This document shows positions 44,947 to 58,467 of a stretch of 64,000 bases of DNA, piece after piece. The position numbers were made by a program, and so were the translations under genes. Below the pieces are notes generated by a model that searched no databases, was not told where the DNA came from, and saw nothing but the letters and a program-made list of their open reading frames with translations. The number at the start of each line of letters is the position of its first letter. Position 1 is the stretch's first letter. This DNA is from Romanomermis culicivorax (lineage: Eukaryota; Nematoda; Enoplea; Mermithida; Mermithidae): positions 1,302,001-1,366,000 of the forward strand of contig CAWUHX010000047.1 in NCBI GenBank assembly GCA_963922205.1. Reading direction: 5' to 3'.

Positions 44947-47263
44947 ATGAAAAACGCCAACAACAGCCACACCAAACCGGCCAGAGTGAAAAAAACACAA
45001 TGCCCCATCACCTCTAATAAAACATTGTATTGGCCGATGTTTTGTATATTTTTATGCATCATAACCCCTACATCGTGTAGTGCACAATTTCAGATCTGTG
45101 GAACTTCATTGAGTGGTCACTCGGTCAGCATACCAAAACTTGTATCATGTATGCCACCTTCCACAGCAGACAAACCAGTACAGACATTCGGAAAAATCTA
45201 TATTCCCTCCACTAAGCCTCACATAACAGATGCATACAAATGCAGTGTTCGCAAACAGAAAATTTGTACTAATACTGGATTTTTTGGCTCAAAAGGTATT
45301 GTTTTCGACCAAACTAAAATGCAAAATCTAACCCCGCATGTTTGTAAGGCAATCGTTGTAGACAAGGAACACAATGGTCAAAAATTATATGAAACCCAAC
45401 CAGGATTTTGGTCAACAAAAAACTCCCTAAGCGTAGAATACACATGGTGTTGTACAGACCACTGTATGTTGGTCACTAACGTCATCATAGAGATAGGACA
45501 AATAGCATCTTGGAATGGAAAATCAATGACAGGTACATTAGGTGACCTGGGGTCATGCAAACCGACATCAGGCCATTGTATAACCGCCGACGGGTCCATT
45601 ATCTGGAATGAAACAGCATACGAAAACCTATGCCCTTTCGAATACAAAAATACACATCCCATAAAACTGACACAAACCCACATGATAATAGAAGAGCTAC
45701 AAGGTGCATTCTCTGTCAAAAATACACTCTTTTCGAACCCCAACTGCCCAGAAATCCAAGACAGTGTCCTAACCAAACAGGGCATTGTTGTGCAGTTAGA
45801 CAAAAGTACCCCACATCCTAATGCCTTCTTAACCCCAAAAATCAACAAAACCCATACTACACTTTACGATTTTGACAATTTTGAACCCATTAACGCAAAA
45901 CTAAACTATCTAGCAGATAAAATCCAGGAATTCGAGATCCAAAATTTCAAAAACGTCTGGAGTGAATTATGCAGACAGGCACAGCATCACCTTGATCTAG
46001 TATGGCAAATTTTGCGCCTTGATGCAACCCTTGGGGCGTGTGCATTCCTACAACGAACCAACATAATAGCAGAATTCACAGGAGATGCCCTCACAGTCTG
46101 GCCCTGTAAGCAGGTAAACGCATCCAAAGTCTTTTACAACCATAAAATCAATGAAACATGCTACAAACTTTTACCTATTCTGGTGTGAACTGAACTCATG
46201 TTTTCAAACCCAGGAGGAAACGATTTGACCCCTTTCTCACAAACCGTCGACTGCCATCACATGCATGTAGCCCTTTACAAACAGAATACAAAAGAATACA
46301 TGGGTCAGCCCAACAGGATGCTCACATGTCACTGATCTATCTTTAGAAATCGTCTGGAACCAAAATTTCTCCCTCTTTCATTTTAACACACCTGCAATTT
46401 TTCATGATCAACTCGCAACCATTTCAACCAACTTACTCTTTTTAAAACAATACATTTACAAAACTCACACACTTGAAAACGTCGTTAAAAAACTCATCAA
46501 TTACACCACCCAAATGTCTCTTAACTCCGATGCAGTTTACAACATGATCTCAGGCAGTGGCCAAGCACTCAGCAATACCCTCTCTGGTGCCGGTCAAGGC
46601 ATAGAACATGTAATAATGGGCACTACCCAAAGCCTCACAGATGGATTAAATAATTTGCTCAAAGGACCCCTGCAAATCATTATCAATCTAGCCATTATCA
46701 CTGTAGTCCTTGCAGGCGTCTTTTACTCTTTTCTCATTCTTCGGAAATATTTCCCTTCCCCAAAGCATCATGTTACTAATGAACATGCGAACAAAATACC
46801 ATCACACAACAGATGTTTACATGAGACCATTCCCCCATCATTCGGCCATGCTCTCTTAGAATTAGCTAATTGTCGCAGGGCCCAAATGCAGCAGAAATAC
46901 GTCCTTGTCAATATCGATACCCCCAGAACTCCTGCAATCGAACTCATAAATCAAATTCATGAATCTGGATCAAATAAGTCACCCCAAATCAGTACACTCA
47001 AACGCCCCCTCAAAAATACGACTTTTACAGTACATGTAAACAAGACAACCCCTTTCTACCCTCAAGAACCACCTACACAAAAATTAGATGGGTTCATACG
47101 ATTTACTGAAGGGTCGAAGCAGCAGGGCACTGAAATTAAAATTCCAATCAGTAAACGATTGGCCAAAAAGCAAAACACGAGTTTCCCACCTCTCCGAACA
47201 AATACCCAAGAAGAATTTCAAAAATTTTTGGCGTTTTTGAAAGCTAAAGACAATTCTGTCTAA
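44947..47263 (+). pseudogene. Envelope-like glycoprotein relic
   Basis: Starts with a short basic stretch and a hydrophobic segment ending TSCSAQ, like a signal peptide. A Cys-rich ectodomain follows (WCCTDHCM, CITADGSIIWNETAYENLC) with several N-glycosylation sequons. The later part has AEFTGDALTVWPCKQVNAS and, near 46.67-46.75 kb, a membrane anchor (LAIITVVLAGVFYSFLILR) and a tail of about 170 residues. The GD-LxVWPC block reminds me of glycoproteins of chuviruses and related negative-strand viruses; this is a recollection and not a search result. A few breaks. Confidence 0.6.
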
Positions 47264-48127
47264 AATTTTGTAAAATTTCGTTTTTTATGAACCTGATTAA
47301 ACATAGAACAGTCATCATCAGCAATAGTGTTATGCAACTTGCAATTTTATTTGAGATAATGTTCAAATGATCATGAAATTTCTACTTTCATTGCTTATCA
47401 AGATCCTCCTACAACCTGCAGATCAGGTTTGAAATTTTCGTCTGTTTCCAGACATTTTGGGCAAAATGGCTCAAATTTAAGCTATTCTACTTCAGGAAAT
47501 GTAGCAGTGAAATTTTTCCAATCAGGAACCTGAAAACCACGGCTATTTTCTGACGAAAATCGATCGGACATCTCTGTTTAGATTTTTCAAATCGCGAACA
47601 TCATTGCAGACTGCAACAGATTCATTGCAGCTGCAGCTGGCACATGCGAACGTCAAAAAACTAATTAAAAACAAGACAATCATTTTTACTTATAGGGATG
47701 AAAAAATAGTATTTATAAGCAGAAATAAGAAAGAGTGACAAAAAAGTAAAAGAAAAATAAAAGAAAGAAAAGAAAAGAAACAGGACAACATGAATAAAAA
47801 AGAAAAAACTATTTGAGAAAGTTCTAGAACAAAAGTGCAACAGCAAAAATTCTAGAACTTGGGGGAGGGGCTAAGTTAATAATCAACCAATAAGATTAGA
47901 GGGACGGGGCTTATAAATATTCAACCAATCAGATTTGAGTATTCCCAAAGCTCTTGAACTTTAACCCAAGCCTGCAAAATTGATTTTTAATCATTTAATT
48001 CAAACTTCTTCCTCAGATGGTCTGCTTTACTAAAATGGCTGCTCATTTTGAAATTAAAGAAATAGACAATATTGCGAAAATTATACAATCACAAATTTGG
48101 GTCAATAATCAAACTTGAATTGATCTT
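47264..48127. other. Stretch without gene between the LTR element and Polinton 2
   Basis: AT-rich. Contains the repeated phrase CAACCAAT(A/C)AGATT (about 47884 and 47921) and CTAGAAC pieces. No LTR match was found here. Confidence 0.4.
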
Positions 48128-51100
48128 TTGGTCCAAAAAATCGTTTTCCATGGCAAAAATCGTCATCCCATTCCCGTAACTGACGAATTTTGGACCACAG
48201 TTCTTCGAAAGGGTTCAAAATTTGTATTATCATCCCCTAGAAAAGGGAAATTTAGAAATTTTGGTTGCCAGCAAAGTATGGGAAAATCGGCCGAAAATTC
48301 TTTCCTCTATTTTCAACAAATACACACAATTATCTCCAGAGGACCGAGCAAATTTTGGGTTTCAAGAATTTTGGAAGGCTGTTTTTGGCAGAAATTTAAG
48401 TCAACAAAGAGGATACGGGCGTCCCGTCACCGATTTTTACGAATCAGGCGAACAATCCCATTTAAGGGTCAAACTTTTCTAATCAGAGGCCATCAGATAC
48501 AATATCCGATTTCACAATACCCATCAAATCGACCATCGGCGAGTTTCAGACATTTTTGATGATGTCATTCATTGATTGTTGGTGAATCGGTACCAGCAGG
48601 ACAGGGTTGGATTCGGAATAACCCACCCAAGCCTCAATCCGGCAACAGTATACATTCATCTCATGATGGTTGAGGCCTCCAATTCCGATCAAATTTTATC
48701 AATAATAGAGAATATCAATCAGTCTAAAAAAGAATTCAAATTTGATGAACAATTCCACGCCAAAATCGTCAGAGTGTTGTAGTGACATTTCCAGTCTCCC
48801 ACAACTGTTTTAATGTCACTTTACAACTTTCTGCACCTTACAACCAATTTCTACCCTCATTGTCTAGGTTATTTCAAATTGAAAGATCGCAGATTTCTCA
48901 ATTTAGAATATTTCATTGGTTAAATAATTTTAAGGGTTTGTCCAATAAGAAAGGGAGTACGTGCCCCAGCCCAGCACTAGGCAAGACTTAATATTGAGGT
49001 CTGAATATCTTGGAACTCCTGCCTAAATCATTTTTGAACTCAAAATCAAATCTCAAATAATTCTCGGTGGATCGCCAGCCAAGAGTCTCCTCAAAAATAA
49101 GTATGTATATAACAATAGTAGAAAACCCTACAGGAGCAGGGAAATCCAGAAACAAAAGAACCACCATCAGAATAGCAAACTGAGACGATTGGTTCAAAAG
49201 ACACACAGGACATGGTTCCTGCTTCCTGCTGGTATGAAATTTTTAACAGCATTCACCAAAAATTAGAGTAAATTGCTTTTGATTTAATAATCTTTTTGAC
49301 CTAAAATATTCCAAAGAAAACTTCATCAAAATGACTTGCTTTGTAATTTTAAAAATTTGACATAGATTCCCATTTCAAAAAAGCACACCTAAAGAGAATG
49401 TTCTAAATGCCAAGTGAATTTCCTCAAATTTCACCGGCAACATTTTAAACTTTTTTGATTTCTAGATTAAAAATATAGACAATCTCTGCATGGCCACAGC
49501 TCTGGTCATAGCCAAAGCCGGAATAGACAATCATCCTCAATTGGGAAGTATCAAACAAGGGGAATCCAGCTGAAAAACTTTACAAAGAGAATTAGCCAAA
49601 CAACTTCAAAAAGACGTAGGCCTCGAGCATTTTGATCAGGCCTGTGGATTGGACGAAGCCCAAAAATTTCGAGATTACTTAACCCCAAATTACCAACTCA
49701 AAATTTATTACAAAGAACATTATAATAGCTTTATCTGTAAAGGTACACTCTAAAATTTCATTTTTCATACATTTTTCAAAAATATGTGTAGTTTTAGGAC
49801 CAAAAATTTTACATTTATTTCTCCACGATCACCATTTTGACATTATCACCAAAGTCCCGGCTTTCCTGGGCAAGGCCCATTACTGTGATATTTGCAACAA
49901 AGGATATAACAATGAAGAAGACCATCACTGCATTAAGCAAGGCTGTCTAGGCTGCCATTCAAAGGATCCCTGCCCATTCAAGCACTGGGTCTACTGCAGC
50001 GACTGTAACAGGTATCTTCCTAGCCAAGCCTGTTACAACAATCACAAATTCAGGGCAACTAAAAAATTCAACAAACCTCGAAAAGTTTCCTAAACCTGTG
50101 ACAAGCTCAAACATTGCAAGACCTGTAACCAACTAATTAGAACCCTTAAGGCCCATCTATACTTTTTTCGCTAAAAAACATACGCAAGCGATTTGCTCTC
50201 CAAGTATTGGAGCAATTTCAGTGTATAATACATCGCAAGGTAGATATTGAAATTTCCGATTGAAAGATAATCAGCACGTTCAACAAGTATCTAATGTGCG
50301 CTTTAAATCCAGCTTTGATGCAAGAAACGTAAAAAACGCAAGATGCTTACAAAATAGCCGATTTCTGCAACACTATGCAAATTTTTTTTGCAAAGTATAC
50401 TTCACTGGATAGAACTCATCAAGATCTTTCTTGCGCACAGAGAAAATGGGGGATTCTCTCGATTTTGAACGTTGCAATCACTTGCGACAGATTTTCGAGA
50501 AAAAAGTATAGATGGGCCTTTACTCTTAAAACAACACAACTGCGACCATTTCTTCTGCAAAACCTGCAACCAAATGGTCATGAAAGAGAAGCATAAATGC
50601 TTCATGAAAGTTAGCACCCTAAAAAAATTTCTTTTTATGAAAAGCTTAATCTTTTTATTTTTGAAGGTAATAACAGAAGAAAAGAAGCAAAAGAAGTCAC
50701 CGAAATTTATATTTCTCGATTTTGAAACTCAATAAGATCAGGAAATCGAACCCAACAATTTAGGGCTCATTTATAAACATATCCCAATTCTCTGCATAGC
50801 ATATTGCCACTGGGATATCTGCAGAAATGAACCACTCTGGACCTGCAGTTACTGCAGGATCAATTGCCACAAATTCTTAGGTGAGGACTGCCTTCAGAAA
50901 TTCGGCCATTGGCTTTTCCAAGAAAACCGAGGTGCTATAGCTTTAGCTCACAATGCTCGCAGCTTCGATGCCCAATTTTTACTAGAATATTTACACCAAC
51001 AAAAAACTATTCCTCCAGAAGTCGAAACCCAAGGCTTAGTAGTCCTCCTGCTCAAAGCAGGAAGCATTCGGGTTATTGACACATTAAACTTTTTACCTAT

Positions 51101-53700
51101 GCCATTATCCGCATTCCCGAAAACATTTGGATTTACTGAACTGAAGAAGGGACACTAACCCCACCTTTTCAATCAAAAAGAAAACTGGGCCCACTTTTGG
51201 ACAAAGAATTCTACAATACCTACACCTTAAAGGAAGAGGTGAGGGCCGAATTTTTAAGCTGGTATGTTTTCTATAAAAATTACTCTAAAAATGTACAGCT
51301 TCCTCACAAAAATTCCTTGGATTGAATTGAATTTTTAGGTATGAAAAAGAAAAAGCAGTGGATAAAATTTTCAAATTCAAAGAGGAGCTTGTTGGGTACT
51401 GCGAGTCGGACGTAGACGTCCTCACCCACTGCACTCTAAAATTTTGGGACATTTTCTTATAAGAAACGAGTGTCGACCCATTCATTACCAGTCTTATAAT
51501 CGCTTATGCTTGTAACCACGTCTACAGGAAAAAATATTTACCTGAAAACACAATTGGCCTAATTCCACATGGCAGGTATTCAAGAGCCGAAAATATATCG
51601 GTCATAGCTATCAAACGGCTGAAATATATTGCCGAAACAAGAAAAATCCAAATTCGACACAAATTAAACAGTAGAGAGGTCAAGATCAGATCTTACAAAG
51701 TCGACGGCATCCACAACAAGGAGATTTTTGAATTTTATGGATGTCTGTAAGTTTCCAAAAAATCTTAATTTTTGATATGTCTCTAAACCTTTTGATTTTC
51801 TAGCTGGCACGGTTGCCCAACCTGCATCCCTAAAAGATTCCATACTATAGCTGATGGCCGAAAAGTGGAGGAGGCGCTCCAGTACACCATTGAATGCAAA
51901 AAATTTCTTGAAGGAAAGGGATACACCCTTACTGAGAAGTGGGAATGTGAGCTCCGCAAAGAATTAAAAGTAAAAGTTTTTAATTATTTAATTTTGAAGA
52001 CAGGGGTAAAAATACCTTCTCCGAAGAGGGAATACAAATTCTAAAAATGTATATTTTTTAGGGAAATAAGCAATTAGCTGAATTTTTTGCAAAAGTAGAA
52101 ATTCCCGAACCATTAGGACCTTGGGAAGCTTTTTATGGCAGCAGGATGAATGCCATAAAATTATATCACAACTGCAAAGTCAGTGAAAAAATCAAATACC
52201 TAGATGTCTGCTTCTTTTACCCCTGGGTCTGCAAGATGGTTGAATTCCCAACAGGTCATCCGCAAATTATTACATACAGAAAACTTCCAAGACTTAGCCA
52301 CAAAACCTTACAATGGGATCATTAGGGCGACTATCTTACCACCTCACAAACAATTCCATCCCGTCTTACCATACTGCCACTCCTGCAAACTCTTATTTCC
52401 TCTCTGCCTGACCTGCATGGACACCCAATCTGAGAGCTGCAACCACAGCGACTCAGAGCAAGCTATTACTAACGCCTGGGTCTCACTGGAGCTCTACAAA
52501 GCAATAGAATAGAATAGAAATAGAATAGAACAGAATTGGATTACAAGGTAAGAAAAATTTCACAAAAACATTCACATTTTCTAAAAACTTGAGATTTTTT
52601 ATGCCATAAAAGTCCAGGAAGTCTGGCATTACAAAAATAAACTCAATACAATCCTGAAACCAAGGAAGGCAGCCTCTTCGCTGGATATATTAACACTTTT
52701 CTTCGGCATAAACACCAAGCCGGCGGCTGGCCTTCTTGTGCCAAAACTGAACAAGATAAAGAAAAATAGGTATGTGAGTACAAAGAAAAAGAAGGGATCA
52801 AACTTGATTCTACAAAAGTCGAGAAAAATCCGGGCATGGGAGTCCTCACCAAGCTTATGCTCAATTCGTTCTGGGGGAAAGTAAGCTCCACCAAAAAGAT
52901 TCATTCTATTCATAAATCTAAAACCTTGTATTTTTCTGTTTGGTCAAAGAAACGACCTTTCCCAAACCTAATATTTCAACAAACCAGACGAATTTTTTAA
53001 ACTCATATTTGACAGTAACTCAATCATTACATCAATTCAATTCTTCAGTGAGGCTCTTGCCTGCATAACTCACAAAGTAGAAGACAAATACCAGCAAAAT
53101 TTACAAAATACAAACTCAGTCATAGCCAGCTACGTCAGGGCCCAAGCTCGACTTAAACTTTACTCATACTTAGGGAAATTATAGGAACGAGTCCTGTGCT
53201 TCGATACGGGTAAAACTTAAACATGTTTCCCTAATTTTTAACTCTTTTACTTAGCTCTATTATTTTTAGATTCAATTATTTACTTATCAAAAGGAGGCGA
53301 TAATTACGAAGTCCAGACTGGCTCCTTCCTCGGTCAGATGACTGACGAGTTGAAGGGGTATGGGGAGGGTGCCTATATCCAAGAATTCGTTGCGGGAGGA
53401 CCAAAAAATTATGGCTATCGAGTTACTAACAATACCAGGGAAATCATAGCCGAAACAAACAAAGTTCGAGGATTCAGCAAAACAAACAAACAATTACTTT
53501 CAATAGCCTAAAAAATATAATCCAGGAATTTGCCCTGGACCATATAAGTTCAATCCAAACAATCCAACAAAAAAGGATTATATGGGACCAAGAACGTAAC
53601 ATAGTTACAAAAACCATAAAAAAGGACTATAGAATTGTTTATACTGAACAATACTTAACAGACAATTTCAAAACTTTACCTTTTGGATTTTAACTTTTTT
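48128..53700 (+). mobile_element. Polinton/Maverick fossil 2, mainly DNA polymerase B
   Basis: Plus-strand protein blocks follow the order of a Polinton family B polymerase. A lead-in region (48.1-48.8 kb) comes first, then a Cys/His-rich cluster (49.85-50.1 and 50.5-50.6 kb, e.g. HYCDICNKGYNNEEDHHC). The exonuclease motifs follow (FLDFETQ, LAHNARSFDAQFLLEYL), then the palm motif A region near 52.2 kb (YPWVCKMVEFPTGHP), motif B (KLMLNSFWGK near 52.85 kb) and motif C near 53.28 kb. The remaining Polinton genes and the terminal repeats were not found. It is broken in many places (about ten or more) and a MITE has inserted into it. The sequence differs clearly from the polymerase end of Polinton 1, so it is another lineage. 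Confidence 0.8.
50149..50519. mobile_element. Harbinger-type MITE inside Polinton 2
   Basis: Inverted ends AGGCCCATCTATACTTTTTT and its complement, flanked by TTA on both sides (50146-50148 and 50520-50522). 371 bases, no coding content. The ends share AGGCC with the MITE at 14760-15081. Confidence 0.88.
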
Positions 53701-53799
53701 GTTTGTCTCATATTTTTAATCATTTTTGTATTTTCATTTAATTTTTCTAATAAATTATATCGTAAAACTGAAAAAAGCAGGGCAAAATTTACCTGCTTG

Positions 53800-54060
53800 A
53801 ACATAGGAAAAATGAAGAAACGGACAAGGAATGAAAAAAGTGGGACAAGAAGTGAAAAAAGTGGGACATGAATTCAAAAAATTCGAGACATGAAATGAAA
53901 AAAGTGGGACATGAAGTGAAAATAGTGGGACACAGATTTAAAAGGGAGGACAAGAATCAAAAAGTGAGACAGAATTTACATGCTTAAGCATGTGAAAAAT
54001 TAAAAAAGCGGGATATGAAGTGAAAAAAGCGGGACATGACTTTAAAAAAGTGGGACAGAA
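53800..54060. repeat. Degenerate tandem repeat, unit about 20-30 bases
   Basis: About eight irregular copies of GTGGGACATGAAGTGAAAAA. A short frame of Lys/Ser/Gly repeats arises from it. The sequence from 54061 to 54689 has no recognised gene. Confidence 0.75.
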
Positions 54061-54689
54061 TTGAAGGCATAGTCGCAGGGTAGGTTTCACGATAATTAAG
54101 ACTTCTTACCTATATACAGTGACCAATCAGAGCAGGCCAGTAAAAAAGTTTACTGTACATGAATAATTTTTTCGGCTTCAAGATTTGGATTTGATTTTTA
54201 GAAAAAAACTGCGAGCCATCTCACGAGTCAGGGACCACTTGGGAAAACACTCCTTACCCGATGCAGCTCCAAAAACGTTTTATCGACTGAAAGATGATCT
54301 TATATTGCCTCCAGTAATGAATCGTAAACAGAAACTGTACATATTTTTGGGTGGCGTCCTCCCCACAGTTTGGAACCAACAAAGCCGATAACTTCATTTT
54401 TGTGGTCCTGTTTTGCACCACAACATTAAAAACCACTACATCAATGTTATAACGCATAATTTATCCAAAAAAATAATTTTTGAATTCAATTAAGCCGTCT
54501 TTGATAACATATGCCCAGCGCCGTTTTGTTTGACGGAATCTTCTCCATCATCTCTGTCGTTTTCTATCTTTTTGGCTCTTTTAATGGCGGTCGGTTTTCA
54601 TTGATGTCGGATTTTTGGTGTTGTTTCGCCCGTCGATTGTCACCTGTGTTTTCAGTGTCTGGTTCATAATCAGGTCCCACAGATTAGGT

Positions 54690-54900
54690 CATTTTACGGG
54701 TGACCCTGTCCCCACTCTCACTGAGCAGGACTCGGGGATTGTCACACCTAACCTAGTGGCGTTGTCCATCACCCTACAGCAAGACCCCAGGACAACACCA
54801 GAGAAAGCTATAGGCCTCCCTATAGCCACCACTCTCCGGGTTAGGCCCCCAAATAAACAGAGAGCATGGGGAAATCGCCAGTATCCATCAGGAGTCATAG
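54690..54900 (-). repeat. Dispersed repeat, related to 11410-11640
   Basis: The minus strand keeps AIGRPI, GVVLGSCCRVMDNA and GVTIPE in one frame, matching the frame of 11410-11640. The adjacent minus-strand frame at 54895-55140 (FFNTSVSIALSMVNENTV) could be the next part of the same unknown element. Confidence 0.5.
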
Positions 54901-55140
54901 CCTATTACTCACCGTAATAGGATCAATCTGATATGGTTCACCATCAATGTGACTGGGAAAACAATGTTCTACCTGATGCGGTACCCAAACCTCCCCATCT
55001 CCCCCATTTAACGTGACAGTGTTTTCATTCACCATGGAGAGGGCAATTGATACACTGGTATTAAAAAAAGTGACAAAGGTGACTATTGTCTCCAGAAATT
55101 GTTCAGGAAGCATTTTTTGTACAGAATTTTTATAATCCAA

Positions 55141-57309
55141 AATTTTTGCAGTATGTTAATTTTTCTCAGACTTATGTAGTTAATCTACATCAGAGTTTAT
55201 CTACTGCAAATGATTCTGTGATTAGATAATCCTGTGACTTCATAATTCGAATTTGTTCAGAAGCAGCAAAAGTAAACATTTACTCCAGATCTAACCACTT
55301 GAATTCGAAAGTCAAAATAAGCAAGACACGCATGTATAGTTGCAGTATCCAATAGCCAATGGATCAGCCAAATTATGAACTATGCGACATTATGTTACAC
55401 AAGTTATGAGTGTTACAAGCAACAGTTATTGACAATTTACGACTGTTCAGTTTCACCAAATGAGTTACCCATCACTATGATAATGAAAGGACTCGTAAAT
55501 TTGATGAGATTTCCATGGACCAAAAACGGGTCCATAGGACTCGTAGCTTAGTGGTATTTGTGCATTTTTGTCATTTGTTTTCTTTTGTCAACCCGACAAA
55601 GAAATGATAATTTGGATACTTTTCTGAAATTACTGCATTTTGGGCGAAAAACAAGCATTTTGACACTTTCCCGAAAAACTCAAAATAATAAAATTTTTCA
55701 TGAAAAACCAGTATGTCCATCGGATTGCTCATGCAAAATAACCTTCCCTCCTCTGCCACCCCCCCCCCCCCGCTGGTAAAAACCAAGGGGGCCCTCTGCC
55801 AGCAAGTTGTGACCTCATAAATCCACTTTGAAAGGTTCCTGTATATAATATATGAAGGGGTGGAGGAACCGCCTTTGATTGGCTAGTTTCGGAAATATGA
55901 TATTTTTCAAGATGCGATCTTGATTTTTTTTCAAGATGGGATCTTGATTTTTTTTTCAAGATGTTATCTTATTCGTTTCGAGATGCCATCATGCCATCTT
56001 GATTTTTTTCCTAGATAATCTTGAGAAAAATTTGGTGCATTTCAAAAAATTGCGATGCAGTTGAAAAACAGTCGAACATTGGAAAACTTTCACATCCTGA
56101 TTTTTTAGTAATGCATCTTGAAAATTTTGCGAAGCATCTTGAAATTTTTGCGATAAATCTTGAAAAAAATGTTGTGCATCATGTTCGAAGGTAGAGATTT
56201 TTCAGGTGGTAACAAATTTTTTCAAAAAGAAACACATTTTTTTCAAGTATTAACCAGTTTTTTCAAGTGGCCCTTCTTTCATTTCGCACAAATAACTACC
56301 AAAAATAAATAATCTGCAAAGATCTTAGAAATTTTTTGCAATAAAATTAACTTATCTTCACAATAAATTTGGAAAGTTTCTGTAAAATTGGCGAATTTTA
56401 AAAAATCGCATGAAAATGATTTTCTGTGGAGATTGAAAATTTTTTCGAAATTGTTATATGTTTCCACAAAATCTAACAAATTTTTGCAAGAATTGAGAAA
56501 ATTTGTTAGACATTTGATGACACTTCAGGATAACATAGAAATTAATAATTTTCAGAACAAATTGAAAAGCTCTTGGTATTTTTGTAAAATCCTGCGCACA
56601 ACAGCTTGGCATGAAGATTACGGCCTGTTTCGGAAGAGCTGTCAGTAAAGTTACAGTAATTTGGTTTCGCGAAAGCAGTTGTTAGGCTCAAGATGCATAT
56701 CCATATTGAGAGAGAATGAAAAGAAAGTGATCAGAGAATACGCAAAATTAATTTTTCATGCAAATCTGTACTCAACTGTTTGAAAATCGTACTGTCAAAT
56801 CAGTTAGGTACCATTACTGTAGCTATACCGCCAGCTTTTGGGAAACTTGGCCACCTATGCGAGACAGTCAATCTAGCCTCAAGCAACATCATTTGAGCAG
56901 AATCGATGCAAAATTTAAAAAACCGAACGAATTCAAACAAAATTCCAACGTCATGACAGAATAATCAAATCAAACAAACCAAATATTTCCCGATCCAATT
57001 ACAACATCCGATCATAAAAAGATTACGAATTTCCGTATAATGAGTGCCAAAAAGCACCCATAAAATGATCATTTTACGAGTCCTATGAAAAACATGGTGG
57101 AGCACTCTTACTACGGACTCGTAACTCAAAGCACATCACCCGTAGCACAAATTGCGTCACTCCTAACTTGTTGTCCGTCGCCCGTAAGTTGTAGCTCGTC
57201 ACCCGTAGCACCAGTGAAGCTGGTGAAACTCATTTACCCCTGGAATTCATCACTCATAGTACTCGTAAGACTCGTAAAATTATGGTGAAACCAGGAACAG
57301 GATGACTTT
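55141..57309. other. Non-coding stretch with short repeats
   Basis: At 55900-56010 (A/G)AGAT(G/C)(G/C)(G/C)ATCTTGATTTTTT repeats three to four times; around 56120-56170 TCTTGAAAATTTTGCGA-type phrases recur. At 57060-57080 AAAATGATCATTTT is a perfect palindrome. Phrases with ACTCGTA and CACCCGTAGCAC recur at 57110-57270. No gene recognised. Confidence 0.45.
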
Positions 57310-57465
57310 TTTGTGTAAAGTGACCGCGTCCATTGAATTCCCAGTGGCCAAAAGCCCTTTCCCCCCAAAAAATCACGGGAGTACCTTTATTTACATCCAT
57401 GATGCTATTTTTGTGTTAAGTGACCGTGTCCATGGAATTCCCCATGATCCAAAACCCTTGCACCC
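57310..57465. repeat. Direct repeat, two copies
   Basis: TTTTTGTGTAAAGTGACCGC and GTCCATTGAATTCCC (57309-57345) recur as TTTTTGTGTTAAGTGACCGT and GTCCATGGAATTCCC about 100 bases later. Each copy is followed by a CCAAAA.CCCTT segment. Confidence 0.65.
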
Positions 57466-58467
57466 CTAAGATCCCAATAACACTAACAGTTCAATTGAAA
57501 CAAGAAAAAATTCTGGTTTGGTGCACAGCAAAAAATTATTTTGTTGAAGCCTAAGTTATGTTGCAAGATTGTCAAATTTCGCGGTTCCCGGGCCTTTGGA
57601 CCACAGTATAATTGGATTGAGGCCATATTTCTAGAAAATGAAAAAACCTATTTGGAATTGCATTCGTCCAGAAGAAAAAAAATATTTTGGTCCTGTGAAT
57701 GGTGTGAATCTCAGTAATTCGGACGTGCTCAGGTTGATTTTAATTATAGTCTTTTGGTTAATGCTTCCTCACATATTGAGATCGACAACTTTATCATGTA
57801 AATCGAATGAATTTTGATGAATGTGTATACGAATGATGATAATTATGAGAATATAAAAAGTCTGAAATGTGCCACTTGGAATAAGTAGAAGTTGAAAAAT
57901 GCTCATCTCAATCCGTAAGTTGTCATTTTTATAAAAAAAGTGATCCTCGAGATTCACTGTACTTTCCGTACGGCTGAGGCACCAGAGAAAGCACTAAGCA
58001 TTAAGGGACAAGTGTTAGCCCTCTTTTGATTGACCGAAATTACCGCCCCCTTGTTGATTGGTCAGAATTTTTAAGATGTCGAAAATGCATTATATGCGTT
58101 TTAAAATGGAAATACTGAAAATTTTCAAGCGCTTCGCGCGGAATTTCAAACCAGGCATCCCGGCCTTCAGCGCACCGTTTTTTTCCTCAAAATATGGGGT
58201 CTTTTTGGGGAAAAAATCGAAATGAGGAAAAAATTTTTGGTAATGGTTCTCATTGTGGAAAAAATTTGGGGGAATTCAAAACCGAAAAGATGCGTTTTGG
58301 TGGACTTAAAAGGGTCAAAATCTCAAAATTTTACGGCGCTTGGCGCCGGTCATGGGTAAAATGATAACTATTTTCTATCAGGCGTGGCCGTTAGCATATC
58401 TACTTCGAGTTATACTAATTCAGGCTCAACAGTTCCTATCAATCAAGTTAGCTTCATTAATGGTTAA

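Larger units (their letters stand above)
42161..47263 (+). mobile_element. Gypsy-type LTR element fossil with gag and envelope-like gene
   Basis: Parts in order: a complete 5' LTR (42161-43047), a primer-binding site (43054 on), gag (43294-44679) and an envelope-like region (44947-47263). No reverse transcriptase or integrase was recognised, and no 3' LTR was found before the Polinton relic at 48.1 kb. The 4-bp duplication of the related solo LTR, the TGGTGACC-type primer site and the zinc-knuckle gag favour Gypsy. The gag and env frames carry only a few breaks (roughly two to four), so it looks younger than the Polintons, but it is not a whole element. Confidence 0.8.

Noticed and set aside
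45378-45848. 156-codon minus-strand frame
   Set aside because: Shadow of the envelope-like region on the other strand; no family pattern.
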